Shown one piece after another: positions 7,613-16,229 of a stretch of DNA of 64,000 nt. Numbering within the stretch: the first letter of the stretch is position 1; every line of letters starts with the position of its first letter. The stretch is from Polyangiaceae bacterium. GTDB taxonomy: Bacteria; Myxococcota_A; Polyangia; Polyangiales; Polyangiaceae. The stretch is taken from the NCBI GenBank assembly GCA_020633205.1, contig JACKEB010000011.1:248001-312000 (forward strand), written 5' to 3'. The notes below the pieces were generated by a model. That model was not told the origin of the DNA. It made no database searches and saw nothing but the letters and a program-made list of their open reading frames with translations. The position numbers and the translations under genes are program-made.

Positions 7613-10530
7613 CTCATCGAAACCGGGAGTGGCTGCGCGGCTTCCTTCGGCTTGATGCACGAGCCGACGCGGGGGCTACGGTGCCCGAGCGCGATGTCGA
7701 GCGGCAAGAAGACACCGTCTTGCGTGCGCTGTCGTTGCTTGATGAGCAGCCCGGCGTCGTGCTCGCCGACGAAGTCGGTATGGGCAAGACGTACGAAGCG
7801 CTGGGAGTCATTGCCGCGCGACAACAAGAGAACCCAAGCGCCCGAACAGTGATCCTCACCCCTGGGCCCGACCTGAACCAGAAGTGGGAGAAGGAGCTGC
7901 GCGCTTTCGGAGATCGCTCCCGAACGATGTATGCCGGCTTCCGAGACAAGGTGCGCGCCGCCACGAACTTGGCGTCGTTGATTCGCGTCCTGGACGAAGC
8001 GCCAATCGTCGTCGCGCCAGCCAACGTCTTCGCTGGGAGTCGCGCTACCGCCGACCAAGCGTACTTGCTCTCCGCGTGGGCAACGGAGCACGGCCTAGCG
8101 GGGAATCAGATCGCGGCGCTGTTCAAGCGCTATCGCCACGGTCAGCTCGAGCGCGTCACCAACCACGAAGTGTTGTTCTTGGATGCCTTCGATTGGGCGA
8201 GAATGGAGCGTCCTCTCGAGCGTGCCCTTGCGAGTCATCGCAAGGCACCGGGGTCGCTGAACGCGCTCTATGAGGAAGGCGGCTATGACGCCTTCAAGAA
8301 TCAGCGCGCAGTCGATGCTGCGCTCGCAGACTTGAAGTTCCGCGTGCTCAGCGAGCTGGTCCCGATGATCGACCTACTGGTCGTTGATGAAGCTCACAAG
8401 CTGAAGAACTCCGAGTCGCTGCGTGCGACGGGAGTGCGCACGGTGTTCGGTGGACGTTTCGACAAGGCGCTATTCCTTACGGCAACACCGTTTCAGCTCA
8501 CCGTCGACGAGCTACGCCAGGTGTTCGCGCTGTTCGCGCTTTCACGGACCGCCCCGATGGATTTGGAGGAGCAGGCGGAGCGCTTGCTCGACGATGTTGC
8601 TGAGTACACTCAGGCATACAACGACTTCGAGTCGCTGTGGCGCATGCTGGACGGCGCGGGCGTTGCTGACTTCAGTGCGTGGTTCGCGCGTGACCCTAGC
8701 TTGAAGCAAGAACCTGATGACCCCGCGCTGCGAGCTGTGGTCGCGCACGGCCGACGGTTGCTGCAGCTGAAGCAGGAACGCATCGAGCCCGGCTTCCGCG
8801 GATGGATGATCCGCAGCCTGCGCGAGGACAAGCGGGAGTACCGCAAATCCGACCCCCGGCGCGTGCAGGCGACGGGCGGCGACGGCGTCCCTTTCATGCT
8901 CTACGAGCGCTTCATCGCAGAGCTATTCCGCACGAAAGCACCTACTCACAAGGCCGCCGTCCAGATCAACATGGTGTCCTCCTACGCAGCTGCGCGAGAC
9001 GGAGCGCTACTGAGGGACGAAGAGCGAAGCAACTTCGCCGACAGCGCGGAAGCCTATCGAAAGCTGCTTCAGGGTGTGCTCGGTGAATTGAAGGACACGA
9101 CCGGCGGACATCCTAAGGTTGCCCACGTTGTTCGCGACGCGGTCGAAGCCGCCGAGCATGACGAGAAGACGCTCATCTTCTGCGCGCGCGTCGCCACGCT
9201 GCATGAGCTCAAGCGAGAGATCGAAGCAGAGTGGAATGACCGCATGCTCGCCGCTTGGCAGCGAGTGTTTCCCGGAGCGCAGGCTTCAGACATCTTCGAC
9301 ACGACCGAAGATGAGTCTCGAATCCGTGGGCGACACTCGAAGCTCCGCAACCGGTTTCAGCGCCCACAGGACGCGCTGTACCTCGCGTTGCGAGAGCGCT
9401 ACGTGCCGACCCTTCTCGAGGCGAGTGGGTTCGCGAAGGAGCACCTGGGCGACATCGTTGATCGAGCTAACGACATCCTCCGCGGACTCAAGCTCCCGAA
9501 GGCCCATGCCGAGCGCGCCGATTGGTCGCTGTTGAAGCGCTGCGTGGAGCAAGCGACCGCTCTTGCGCTGCGCGACGCGGGTCGTGCCGACGACGTCGAG
9601 CCAGAAGTGATGGAGCGAATCCTCGATCCACGCTTCGTGTTGCTGGGCTTCGATCTTGAAGCGGATGACGTCGAGAGCTTCACCACAGAAGGTGACCAGA
9701 CCGCGACTTGGAGCATCAAGGCAGAGGATGCGCAGCTGGTGATCCCGAAGGTCCACCTTTGGTCTCACCTCAAGTCGCCCTTGTTCGATGTGCCCGCTGA
9801 CTTGCGTGTTCGCACCGTGGAGAGGCTCGCAGCTTACTTGGTGTCTCGCTACGTACCGTTCCTCCCCGACCTCCTGTCGTTCGCGAAAGAGCAAGGCGTT
9901 GACGTCGAGAGCATCGAGGCTCGCGCGCTCGTCCCTGTCATCGATCGCTATTGGACCACGCCAACCGGCCGCCGTTGGTGCGACCAGCTGCGCTGCTTCC
10001 TTGTCTACATGGACAAGCTCGACGAAGCCCATCGCAAGGAGGTGCTCGACGACGTCCTCAAAGCAGGCGCAATCGTCCGGCACACCGTAGACGGTGAGAG
10101 CCGCGAACGACTCCGCGAAGCGTTCAACACGCCGCTCTACCCAATGGTGTTGGTGGCCAACGAAGTGATGCAAGAAGGCCTAGACCTTCACCACCACTGC
10201 CGCCGCGTCATTCACCACGATCTCGCCTGGAATCCAGCCCAGCTCGAGCAACGCGTCGGCCGCGTCGACCGCCTTGGTTCACTCGTCGCCCGCGAGCGCC
10301 TCCGGCGCCCAGACACCACGCTCGACATCACACTGCCACTCATCCGCAACACAATCGACGAACGCCTAGAACGAACCGTGCGGATGCGCGAACGCTGGAT
10401 GGAGTTCCTGTTGGGAGCTCCGCCGAACTTTGATGAATATGGTCTAGCGGATGAGCCGGTGCGGAGTTTGCCGGTGGGGTTTGCTGAGGCGTTGAGGGTG
10501 GAGTTGGGGCCTAGTCGCTCCGTGACATAG
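7609..10530 (+). CDS. SNF2/RapA-like superfamily 2 helicase or translocase
   Basis: A 973-residue DNA translocase. Motif I is DEVGMGKT at 54-61 (K60 binds phosphate), motif II is DEAH at 260-263, a motif III-like ATP appears in FLTATPFQL, and the C-terminal lobe has EGLDLHHHC and QRVGRVDR around 881-888 with the arginine finger. The long insertion between the two lobes (about 430-780) is typical of RapA-like and defence helicases. The start overlaps the PLD gene by 4 bp (GTGA). Within the operon it is the likely motor that loads or drives the PLD nuclease. It resembles DrmD of DISARM class 1 most in architecture, but no DUF1998 partner or methylase is present. Confidence 0.88.
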   Translation: MTHRNREWLRGFLRLDARADAGATVPERDVERQEDTVLRALSLLDEQPGVVLADEVGMGKTYEALGVIAARQQENPSARTVILTPGPDLNQKWEKELRAFGDRSRTMYAGFRDKVRAATNLASLIRVLDEAPIVVAPANVFAGSRATADQAYLLSAWATEHGLAGNQIAALFKRYRHGQLERVTNHEVLFLDAFDWARMERPLERALASHRKAPGSLNALYEEGGYDAFKNQRAVDAALADLKFRVLSELVPMIDLLVVDEAHKLKNSESLRATGVRTVFGGRFDKALFLTATPFQLTVDELRQVFALFALSRTAPMDLEEQAERLLDDVAEYTQAYNDFESLWRMLDGAGVADFSAWFARDPSLKQEPDDPALRAVVAHGRRLLQLKQERIEPGFRGWMIRSLREDKREYRKSDPRRVQATGGDGVPFMLYERFIAELFRTKAPTHKAAVQINMVSSYAAARDGALLRDEERSNFADSAEAYRKLLQGVLGELKDTTGGHPKVAHVVRDAVEAAEHDEKTLIFCARVATLHELKREIEAEWNDRMLAAWQRVFPGAQASDIFDTTEDESRIRGRHSKLRNRFQRPQDALYLALRERYVPTLLEASGFAKEHLGDIVDRANDILRGLKLPKAHAERADWSLLKRCVEQATALALRDAGRADDVEPEVMERILDPRFVLLGFDLEADDVESFTTEGDQTATWSIKAEDAQLVIPKVHLWSHLKSPLFDVPADLRVRTVERLAAYLVSRYVPFLPDLLSFAKEQGVDVESIEARALVPVIDRYWTTPTGRRWCDQLRCFLVYMDKLDEAHRKEVLDDVLKAGAIVRHTVDGESRERLREAFNTPLYPMVLVANEVMQEGLDLHHHCRRVIHHDLAWNPAQLEQRVGRVDRLGSLVARERLRRPDTTLDITLPLIRNTIDERLERTVRMRERWMEFLLGAPPNFDEYGLADEPVRSLPVGFAEALRVELGPSRSVT

Positions 10531-10640
10531 GTCGATTCGGGTGTTCGTCAGTCGATTGCGATGTGGGCGATGATTGTCGTATTCAAGAGAAATGCAACGT
10601 TAACGGTGCTGCCTAGCACGTGTACTTTGGGAGGTGAGTG

Positions 10641-11666
10641 ATGGGTGCAATCTTTCGAACTCTGGCTGCCGCGACCCTCGTCAGCGCATGTCAGGTCAAC
10701 GTGCCGTATGAGCCGTACGCCCAGCTGAAGCAGAGACACACCTATCCAGGACACCGATACTGCAAAGAGGTTATCGAACAAGCTCCCACTGAGAGGTACA
10801 CTTGGCTCGCCATTGGTAGCGGGATTCTTGGGGTGGCGTCCTTCGCGGCGGCGCTTGGGATTGACAGCGGAACGGAGCTCACGGACTCGCAGAAGGCCTC
10901 GCTAGAGCGAGCGGGAGAGCCGGTACCCGACGACCCAACATTCATTCAGAGGAAGGGGCAGCTCATCTTTGGCGTCACTGGTACCGTCTTGGGCGCTTTG
11001 TCGGTGTACTTCTTCGCAAGAGGACGTGCGGCGGGTACGCTTGAAGAAACAAGCGGAAACGCCCTTAGCGTCCAAAACGACGAAGAGCGCTTTCGGCAAT
11101 GCGTTCAGGCTCGTGCGGACTTTATTCACGAGCAGAGTGAGGCTGCGCGAGCCCTGAGCGACCAGCTGAATAGTACGTCTGAGAAACTGGACGCAGCCAT
11201 GAAGGAATCAAAGCGCCAAGCTGCGGCGGCGAAGGAGTCGGCTGACGCCGCGAGCGGCGCGGAGGCTGCGGCGGACGGCAGCGCAAAGACGGCTTCCGAG
11301 CAGGCTGAGAGTGCGCGGACCTCGAGCGACAAGGCTGCAGCGGCAGCAACCGAGGCTGATGCGAAGTTGGCCACCATCAAGGCGAATTCTAAAGAGGCCC
11401 TGGCTGAACTTGAGAAGACTCGGAACTATCGCGAGGCAGCCGCCATCCAGGTCGTGCTTGTGAACGCCTTTCGCGAAGCGGCAGCGAACCAAGACGAGAT
11501 CTTTCTGGGTGACGTCTACAAGATTGAAGATTCGGCCAAGGTGAAAAGCCTAGCTACTGTGGAGGACGTGAAACAGGCAGTCGAGGCCGCAAGACAGCGG
11601 CTGGTAGAGCGCCGCAATCGACAGGGAGCAAGGACTGAGAGCGACAGCCCAAAGGCTGGTCAATGA
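10641..11666 (+). CDS. Lipoprotein with long Ala-rich coiled coil
   Basis: The product has a short hydrophobic N-terminus and a lipobox LVSAC with the modified cysteine near residue 17. Two hydrophobic segments follow (around WLAIGSGILGVASFAAALG and LIFGVTGTVLGALSVYFF). Residues about 165-260 form a heptad-like coiled coil very rich in Ala, Ser and Lys. I start at the ATG at 10641, which has GGGAGGTGAG just upstream, rather than the GTG one codon earlier. The gene is 110 bp after the helicase with its own ribosome site and probably is not part of the defence operon. Function unknown; an envelope-spanning or surface-display role is a guess. Confidence 0.65.
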   Translation: MGAIFRTLAAATLVSACQVNVPYEPYAQLKQRHTYPGHRYCKEVIEQAPTERYTWLAIGSGILGVASFAAALGIDSGTELTDSQKASLERAGEPVPDDPTFIQRKGQLIFGVTGTVLGALSVYFFARGRAAGTLEETSGNALSVQNDEERFRQCVQARADFIHEQSEAARALSDQLNSTSEKLDAAMKESKRQAAAAKESADAASGAEAAADGSAKTASEQAESARTSSDKAAAAATEADAKLATIKANSKEALAELEKTRNYREAAAIQVVLVNAFREAAANQDEIFLGDVYKIEDSAKVKSLATVEDVKQAVEAARQRLVERRNRQGARTESDSPKAGQ

Positions 11667-12356
11667 TTCGGCGCGGGTCTATCCCGAAGCATGTCAGCCA
11701 ACCTCACCACCCCTCCGCCGTTTCCCCCTCGTTGCCCAATCCACCGTCACTTCGCGTCCTCTCCCGTCGCGTCTCGTCGCATCCCTCACCCCCAACTAGC
11801 CCACTCGCTTGTCACGTAACCCTACGAGATGACCTAGTTTCTGGTGTGTCTTCGGATGGTTAGCGAATGAGCCATTGCTTTGCGGAAACAAAGGATTTTC
11901 CGTTTTGAAAACCGCCGTAGTGAAAGCTACCGGGAGTTCGACCCGAACTGCACGGAGTCCAGCTCGCTGGACGGAGGTGTCAGTGAGGGCCACGTTCGGC
12001 GATCCACTGCGAGCCGAAGGGCGGAGTGCGCTAGTGAGTCTCTCCTCCTCCGCCCTGTGCCATAGAACGCCGGTTCATCCGCCGTTAGCGCCGATCGGAG
12101 CTCGACCTCATCGTTCGGGGAATGGAGGCGGCGGTGATCGCAGAGCTTGTTCGGGCCGTGCCGTGTCCGTCGGTGTTGAAGATCAGCAACCGGCGAGGAA
12201 CGGGACCGACAACGTCCACGCGCGGCCTTTCTCCCGGACCGCAAGGCTATCCAATGCGAGGTACAACGTCTCCAGCACCACCGTCTTACGTCGCAGGCTC
12301 AGCGGCCGTCGACCTTCGTCGACCAACCACGCTGATCGGATAGACTGAAGCCAGTG
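11667..12356. other. Long intergenic region without a supported gene
   Basis: About 690 bases in which all frames look random (Arg/Ser/Pro-rich shadow translations, no ribosome sites). A small hairpin at 11883-11902 (CGGAAA with TTTCCG, followed by TTTTG) could act as a weak terminator, but it is over 200 bp past the last gene. Local base composition dips in GC around 11880-11920, which may mark a junction of transferred DNA. Confidence 0.4.
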
Positions 12357-12396
12357 ATGACGCCTGAACTACGACAGTCCCTCCGCCAACGAGCGC

Positions 12397-12684
12397 GTGG
12401 GCTCCAGCATCGCCGTCGCGTTGGCGCACCGACACAAGAAGTGGAGGGTGTTGCGCCGGTTGCAGTCCTCGCTAAGTGAAGGGGCGGACTGGATCCTCCA
12501 AGGCCAGTCCGAGGTGTACGCGCTGGAAGTGAAAGGCACGGACGAAGGGTCGCTGCCCCTTGCTGAGGCGTTGCGCCAGACGAGGGCCTCGCTGTGGGTT
12601 CAGAGGAAGGGCGCGATTCCGGCCGTATGCGTGGTATCGTTCAAGGCACCCCGAGCCGTCTTCCAGACCGATGAGCCTAAGTGA
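12397..12684 (+). pseudogene. Small PD-(D/E)XK-like protein, probably frameshifted at its start
   Basis: The reading frame encodes GADWIL, then after ten residues ALEVK, a D...ExK arrangement typical of PD-(D/E)XK nuclease-fold proteins. Family-like sequence (LNYDSPSANERV) continues upstream of the GTG at 12397 to 12364, but no ATG, GTG or TTG lies in frame there. An ATG at 12357 is one base out of frame; removing the A at 12360 would give a normal start MRLNYDS. I therefore read this as a gene with a one-base insertion near its start, or one using CTG at 12364. It overlaps the next gene by 14 bp. Its substrate is unknown and its length (about 105 residues) is small for a nuclease. Confidence 0.4.
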
Positions 12685-13042
12685 CCTCAATCAGCGCGTG
12701 ACGAACGCCATCACCCTCGCCGAAGGGCTCCCCAAGGACTCTCCCAGGGCGTGGGCGGCTTTCCGCGAGGTATCGAAGCTTGAAGAGGAGATCGCTTCGC
12801 TCACCAGTCCACAGGATCTGGAAGGCGAGATCGCTCGACTGGGAGCGGTCGCCTCGGCGCTCAGTGCGAAAGAACCTCTGCGCGCTCTTCGCCTTGGTGA
12901 GCAGTACGTGGCCCATGGGCTTGCAGCAGACGTGGCGGCTAAGCTGCAAAGCTTGTTGGATTCGGCTGAGCAGCAGGTTGATGCACTGCTCGAGCATGAG
13001 CCAACCGTCGAACCTGCCCGGTTCACATTGACCGCTGTGTGA
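12671..13042 (+). CDS. Small helical protein of unknown function
   Basis: A 123-residue protein predicted to be nearly all helix, with heptad-like stretches (KLEEEIASLTSPQDLEGEIA) and a C-terminal helix SLLDSAEQQVDALL. It has no signal, membrane segment or recognised domain. The ATG at 12671 lies inside the end of the preceding PD-(D/E)XK-like frame, so the pair looked like one operon before the upstream start was damaged. It converges on the oxygenase gene with 45 bp between them. Partner or antidote to the upstream protein is possible but unproven. Confidence 0.6.
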   Translation: MSLSDLNQRVTNAITLAEGLPKDSPRAWAAFREVSKLEEEIASLTSPQDLEGEIARLGAVASALSAKEPLRALRLGEQYVAHGLAADVAAKLQSLLDSAEQQVDALLEHEPTVEPARFTLTAV

Positions 13043-13087
13043 GTTCCTCCCAGGCGCCTCCGCGCTGAGTCATCTTCGAGCTCGGGG

Positions 13088-14419
13088 TCACTTCTTCCGC
13101 TTCCTTGCGGATTTTGGCGGCACCTCGAAGAGGATCGCTGCAGCGGCGTAGAACGCGGCGTCGGATGACTCGTTTCCGAAGTAGTTCGTCGCGCTGTATT
13201 CGGTTTCCCCGAGCAGCTCAACGGCTGGTTCGGGACGGCCGTCAGGTATCTCTCGATACGTGCTGACCCAGGGGGGACGAGCGAGCCAGGTCACGTCGTC
13301 CGGGTTGTCCCATTCCGCGTGGAATTCAATTGGAAGCCGCCGCTCAAGGCTCGATCCTTTCAGCCTCTTCTGGGAGAAGATCTGCTTTTCGCGCGCGTTG
13401 GCCTGACGACGCAGACGCCAGCTCTCGCCACCACACGTCTCGAAGACATAGGGGACGACGCGAGGTAGGAGTCCGACGCTCTCCAGGGCGACGGCGACAC
13501 CGCGATCTCGCCCTTTCAGGTGGTCGCAGAGGCTCTCCATCCCAGGCCAGCCGCCCTCCGTGGTTGGAACGGCGTACAGGTGTATGCAGGGTATCCCGAG
13601 TTTCGCGCCGTCCGGCACGAACCTTGGATCGGCGATCGCTTCAGCCAGAGCCGTGGCGAAGGCAGCCTCGGGGTCGCCGCCGTTCTTCGGCAGGACATCC
13701 CGCGAGTCCTGCGCGCGCCGTAGCTCGTACGTTAGCGTCGCGCGGATTCCAGAGGTGACGGTCTCGATGCGGTGGTCCACGTCGCCGAAGAACGCCGCCC
13801 AACGAACGCGCAGCCCGTCCGCGATAGGGCTCGACCCGAAGTACGCACGAGTTTGCCAGTCAAACGTCGTGGTCGACTCTTGCCCGATGATCAACCGACC
13901 ACCGCTGAAATGCAGGGGTAGGCACACCACGAGCGTGCCCAGCACGCCTGGATCCCGCGGTGTGTCCTTGTGAGCAACGAAGTGCCCGCCGTGACGGTAG
14001 ACGTTGAGCGAGTGGAGATGGGCGTTCGGTGGTGCCGAATCGTGAGGACAGAGCGACTTGTGGATCTCAGAGAGGATCTGGCGCAGCGCTCCATCGAAGC
14101 CTTCCACCGTGAGCGCCCCGTCTCGAGCGTAGAGCTGACCTCCTTCGCGCACGCGCGCGTCCTGCCGGGTCGTCTTACCCTCCCCAAACGACGCCGGAGC
14201 GCACCAGGCGTAGAGCCTCTTGCCAGCTTTCGGCCGCCCGATGTCGAACCGGTCCACGATTTGGAGCCGCTTCCTACCCTTCCCACCGAGAACCAGCGGC
14301 GACGCCAGCTCGACTTCACCGCCACATGCGAAGACGGCCTCCAGCGCTTGGGCTCGTGAGCCCAGCGTCGTCAGTCGCTTCTTCGTGGCGGCACTGTGTT
14401 CTTTCCGTACGGTTTTCAT
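13088..14419 (-). CDS. 2OG-Fe(II) oxygenase family protein
   Basis: The 443-residue protein contains the double-stranded beta-helix core of iron- and 2-oxoglutarate-dependent dioxygenases: LNVYRHGGHFVAHKDTP gives the HxD metal ligands (H-K-D), and DHRIETVTSGIRATLTYEL gives the distal histidine and the arginine that binds 2-oxoglutarate. LVVCLPLHFSGGRLII between them fits the jelly-roll strands. It resembles prolyl-4-hydroxylase-like proteins of unknown substrate. The protein is cytosolic; about 200 C-terminal residues form an unassigned extra domain. It is transcribed alone, with convergent and divergent neighbours. Substrate cannot be told from sequence. Confidence 0.8.
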   Translation of the reverse strand: MKTVRKEHSAATKKRLTTLGSRAQALEAVFACGGEVELASPLVLGGKGRKRLQIVDRFDIGRPKAGKRLYAWCAPASFGEGKTTRQDARVREGGQLYARDGALTVEGFDGALRQILSEIHKSLCPHDSAPPNAHLHSLNVYRHGGHFVAHKDTPRDPGVLGTLVVCLPLHFSGGRLIIGQESTTTFDWQTRAYFGSSPIADGLRVRWAAFFGDVDHRIETVTSGIRATLTYELRRAQDSRDVLPKNGGDPEAAFATALAEAIADPRFVPDGAKLGIPCIHLYAVPTTEGGWPGMESLCDHLKGRDRGVAVALESVGLLPRVVPYVFETCGGESWRLRRQANAREKQIFSQKRLKGSSLERRLPIEFHAEWDNPDDVTWLARPPWVSTYREIPDGRPEPAVELLGETEYSATNYFGNESSDAAFYAAAAILFEVPPKSARKRKK

Positions 14420-14429
14420 CTAGTGTTCG

Positions 14430-14774
14430 GTGCCGACGGGCGATGGGTTCAAGGCAGCGCCCACGCTGCGTCCAACTTGTAGCACGCGAGCGCTGGAGCC
14501 CCCAAAGACCGCCTCCAGCTCCTCGACCCTCGTCCGCGGCGAGTCGTGCTACCTTTGTGCTTGGCTCTGCGAGGGGCAGGAGGTGCCGGGGACCGACTTG
14601 TTTGCGGGACCCGGACACGGGCAGCGTAGCGGTCTGTGGAATGCGTACTGGCAGGCTGCTAGCTGCTCGCGACCGCATGGATCAGCGCACCTCCCCTTCC
14701 TCGCGGGCCGCGTCGAGGTGCTACCCTTCATCACGGTGAACTACGTTCCCTTCGACGGTGAGTACCTGCCATGA
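14430..14774 (+). CDS. Doubtful small ORF upstream of lipoprotein gene
   Basis: An open frame of 114 codons ends with its stop overlapping the ATG of the following lipoprotein gene (ATGA). The last part (VEVLPFITVNYVPFDGEYLP) looks protein-like, while the first half is Thr/Ser/Pro-rich and could be chance. There is no clear ribosome site at 14430. I keep it because of the stop-start overlap, but it may be only the 5' leader of the next gene. Confidence 0.25.
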   Translation: MPTGDGFKAAPTLRPTCSTRALEPPKTASSSSTLVRGESCYLCAWLCEGQEVPGTDLFAGPGHGQRSGLWNAYWQAASCSRPHGSAHLPFLAGRVEVLPFITVNYVPFDGEYLP

Positions 14775-15973
14775 AGCGCGCGAAACTCTGCGCCCTGGGA
14801 TTGGCGATGATTTCAGTAGTCGCCGTGGCCTGTGACTCGGGTTCCTCTTCTTCCGGCGTGGACGCTTCTGGCGGCGCCGGAGGAGCCATCACCGACGCGT
14901 CAACCGAAGCCGACGCTCCCGACTACGGCGACGCGATGCCGTTGCCCGACGCAACGATCGACGCGGACGCTGAGGCGTTGCCTGACTGTGGGCCTGGCTG
15001 TCGCATCGCGCTGAAGCGACCAGTGCGTCACGCGGCTTGGGGCCATGGTTTCAGCACGACATGGGTCGCCGACACCAATCAGTACGAGGTTTCGTACGCC
15101 CAAGTTGGGTCAGATGAGACGTTCACGGTGCCACAGGAGTCCGCGTTCGCTCGCGTCAACGGAGACCACATCTCTTACATTGGTTTCGACGCGTGGCCCC
15201 AAGGTGAGATCGCCGTCATCGACGCCACGAACAAGACTCGGCAAGTCTACTATTCGTTTCCCGATTCGCGGGACCACGGCTTTACGGGCACCTTCATCAC
15301 GGACAAGAACGTGCTTTGGACGACGAGCGCAGGCTTGTTCAAAGCCGATCTCAAGTCGAAGGCGGTCAGTCACCTGAGCAACGACCGCTTGGATTGTCGG
15401 GAAGGCTGCACCGCCGAGGGCGCGATCTACTGCGTGAACACCAACACCGGCCGAGTCGATCGCATCGATGAGGAGACTGGCGAACTCACGCACATCGACG
15501 ACGGCGGTGCGCTACAAGTCGAAGGCGCCTGCTCTCCTGACCGCAAGAAGATCGTTTGGGTGGATCACCGGGGCGCAGGGCAAGCATCGAGCTACGACGG
15601 TTTCCGTGGAGAAGCCGAGATCTACCTGCACGACATCCCGTCGGGGACGACGAAGCGCGTGACGTCTGATTCACCGGACAACGGCATCGCGAAGACGTTT
15701 GCGGCAGTGGGCACTGACTGGGTCGTATGGCACGAGCCCTGCGGGACTTGCGCCAAGACGTTTGGGCAGGCTGGCGAACTCTACTACGCCGCGACTCGCC
15801 TGGTACGCATGGACCTGAACACCAATCAGCGCTGCCACCTGGATGACTTCCATGTGGGCGACTATTCATCGCTCCACGGCCACCACCTGTACGGCTACTG
15901 GAACGACGGCAAGAACAAGTACCTGGTCGACGTCGACCTCGACGACCCAGCCCTCAACTGGGTGTGCGAGTAG
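14771..15973 (+). CDS. Lipoprotein with beta-propeller-like repeats
   Basis: A 400-residue exported lipoprotein: signal peptide with lipobox VAVAC (cysteine near 21), then a disordered Ser/Gly/Asp/Ala-rich spacer to about residue 70, then a globular domain. The latter has repeated strand pairs ending in short turns such as GEIAVIDATNKTRQVYY and GEAEIYLHDIPSGTTKRVT, in the style of TolB-like or six-bladed beta propellers common in myxobacterial surface lipoproteins. Several cysteines (CGPGC, DCREGC, CGTC) suggest disulfides. The extreme C-terminus (DDPALNWVCE) recurs in a gene remnant at 19094-19147, so a paralogue once stood nearby. Specific function unknown. Confidence 0.75.
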   Translation: MKRAKLCALGLAMISVVAVACDSGSSSSGVDASGGAGGAITDASTEADAPDYGDAMPLPDATIDADAEALPDCGPGCRIALKRPVRHAAWGHGFSTTWVADTNQYEVSYAQVGSDETFTVPQESAFARVNGDHISYIGFDAWPQGEIAVIDATNKTRQVYYSFPDSRDHGFTGTFITDKNVLWTTSAGLFKADLKSKAVSHLSNDRLDCREGCTAEGAIYCVNTNTGRVDRIDEETGELTHIDDGGALQVEGACSPDRKKIVWVDHRGAGQASSYDGFRGEAEIYLHDIPSGTTKRVTSDSPDNGIAKTFAAVGTDWVVWHEPCGTCAKTFGQAGELYYAATRLVRMDLNTNQRCHLDDFHVGDYSSLHGHHLYGYWNDGKNKYLVDVDLDDPALNWVCE

Positions 15974-16229
15974 CCTGGTCAGCCAACCAGACTACAACGC
16001 ATTCCGTTTCCCCTCCCCGAACCCGTCCACATTCGGTGACTCACTCCTTCGCGTTTTGGAGTTATCCCTGAATGCGTTCCTGCCACGCTGAGTTGAACGG
16101 TGCGCGACCCTGGGCACTGGATTGCCCGACTCGGGTTCGCTGACGTAACAGTGCACAGGCGCGCACGGCGTTTTATTCGTAGAAACAAAAGCGAGCTGGT
16201 CGTAGCACGCTGCTTGCACTGGCGTGGGC

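Noticed and set aside
4035..10530. Annotation as DISARM
   Set aside because: Only PLD and SNF2-like parts are present. No DUF1998 protein, second helicase or methylase lies in or near the operon.
16203..16218. Sigma-54-like promoter TAGCACG-N4-TTGCA
   Set aside because: The essential GG of the -24 element is changed to AG, and the predicted transcript would start one base before the ATG.
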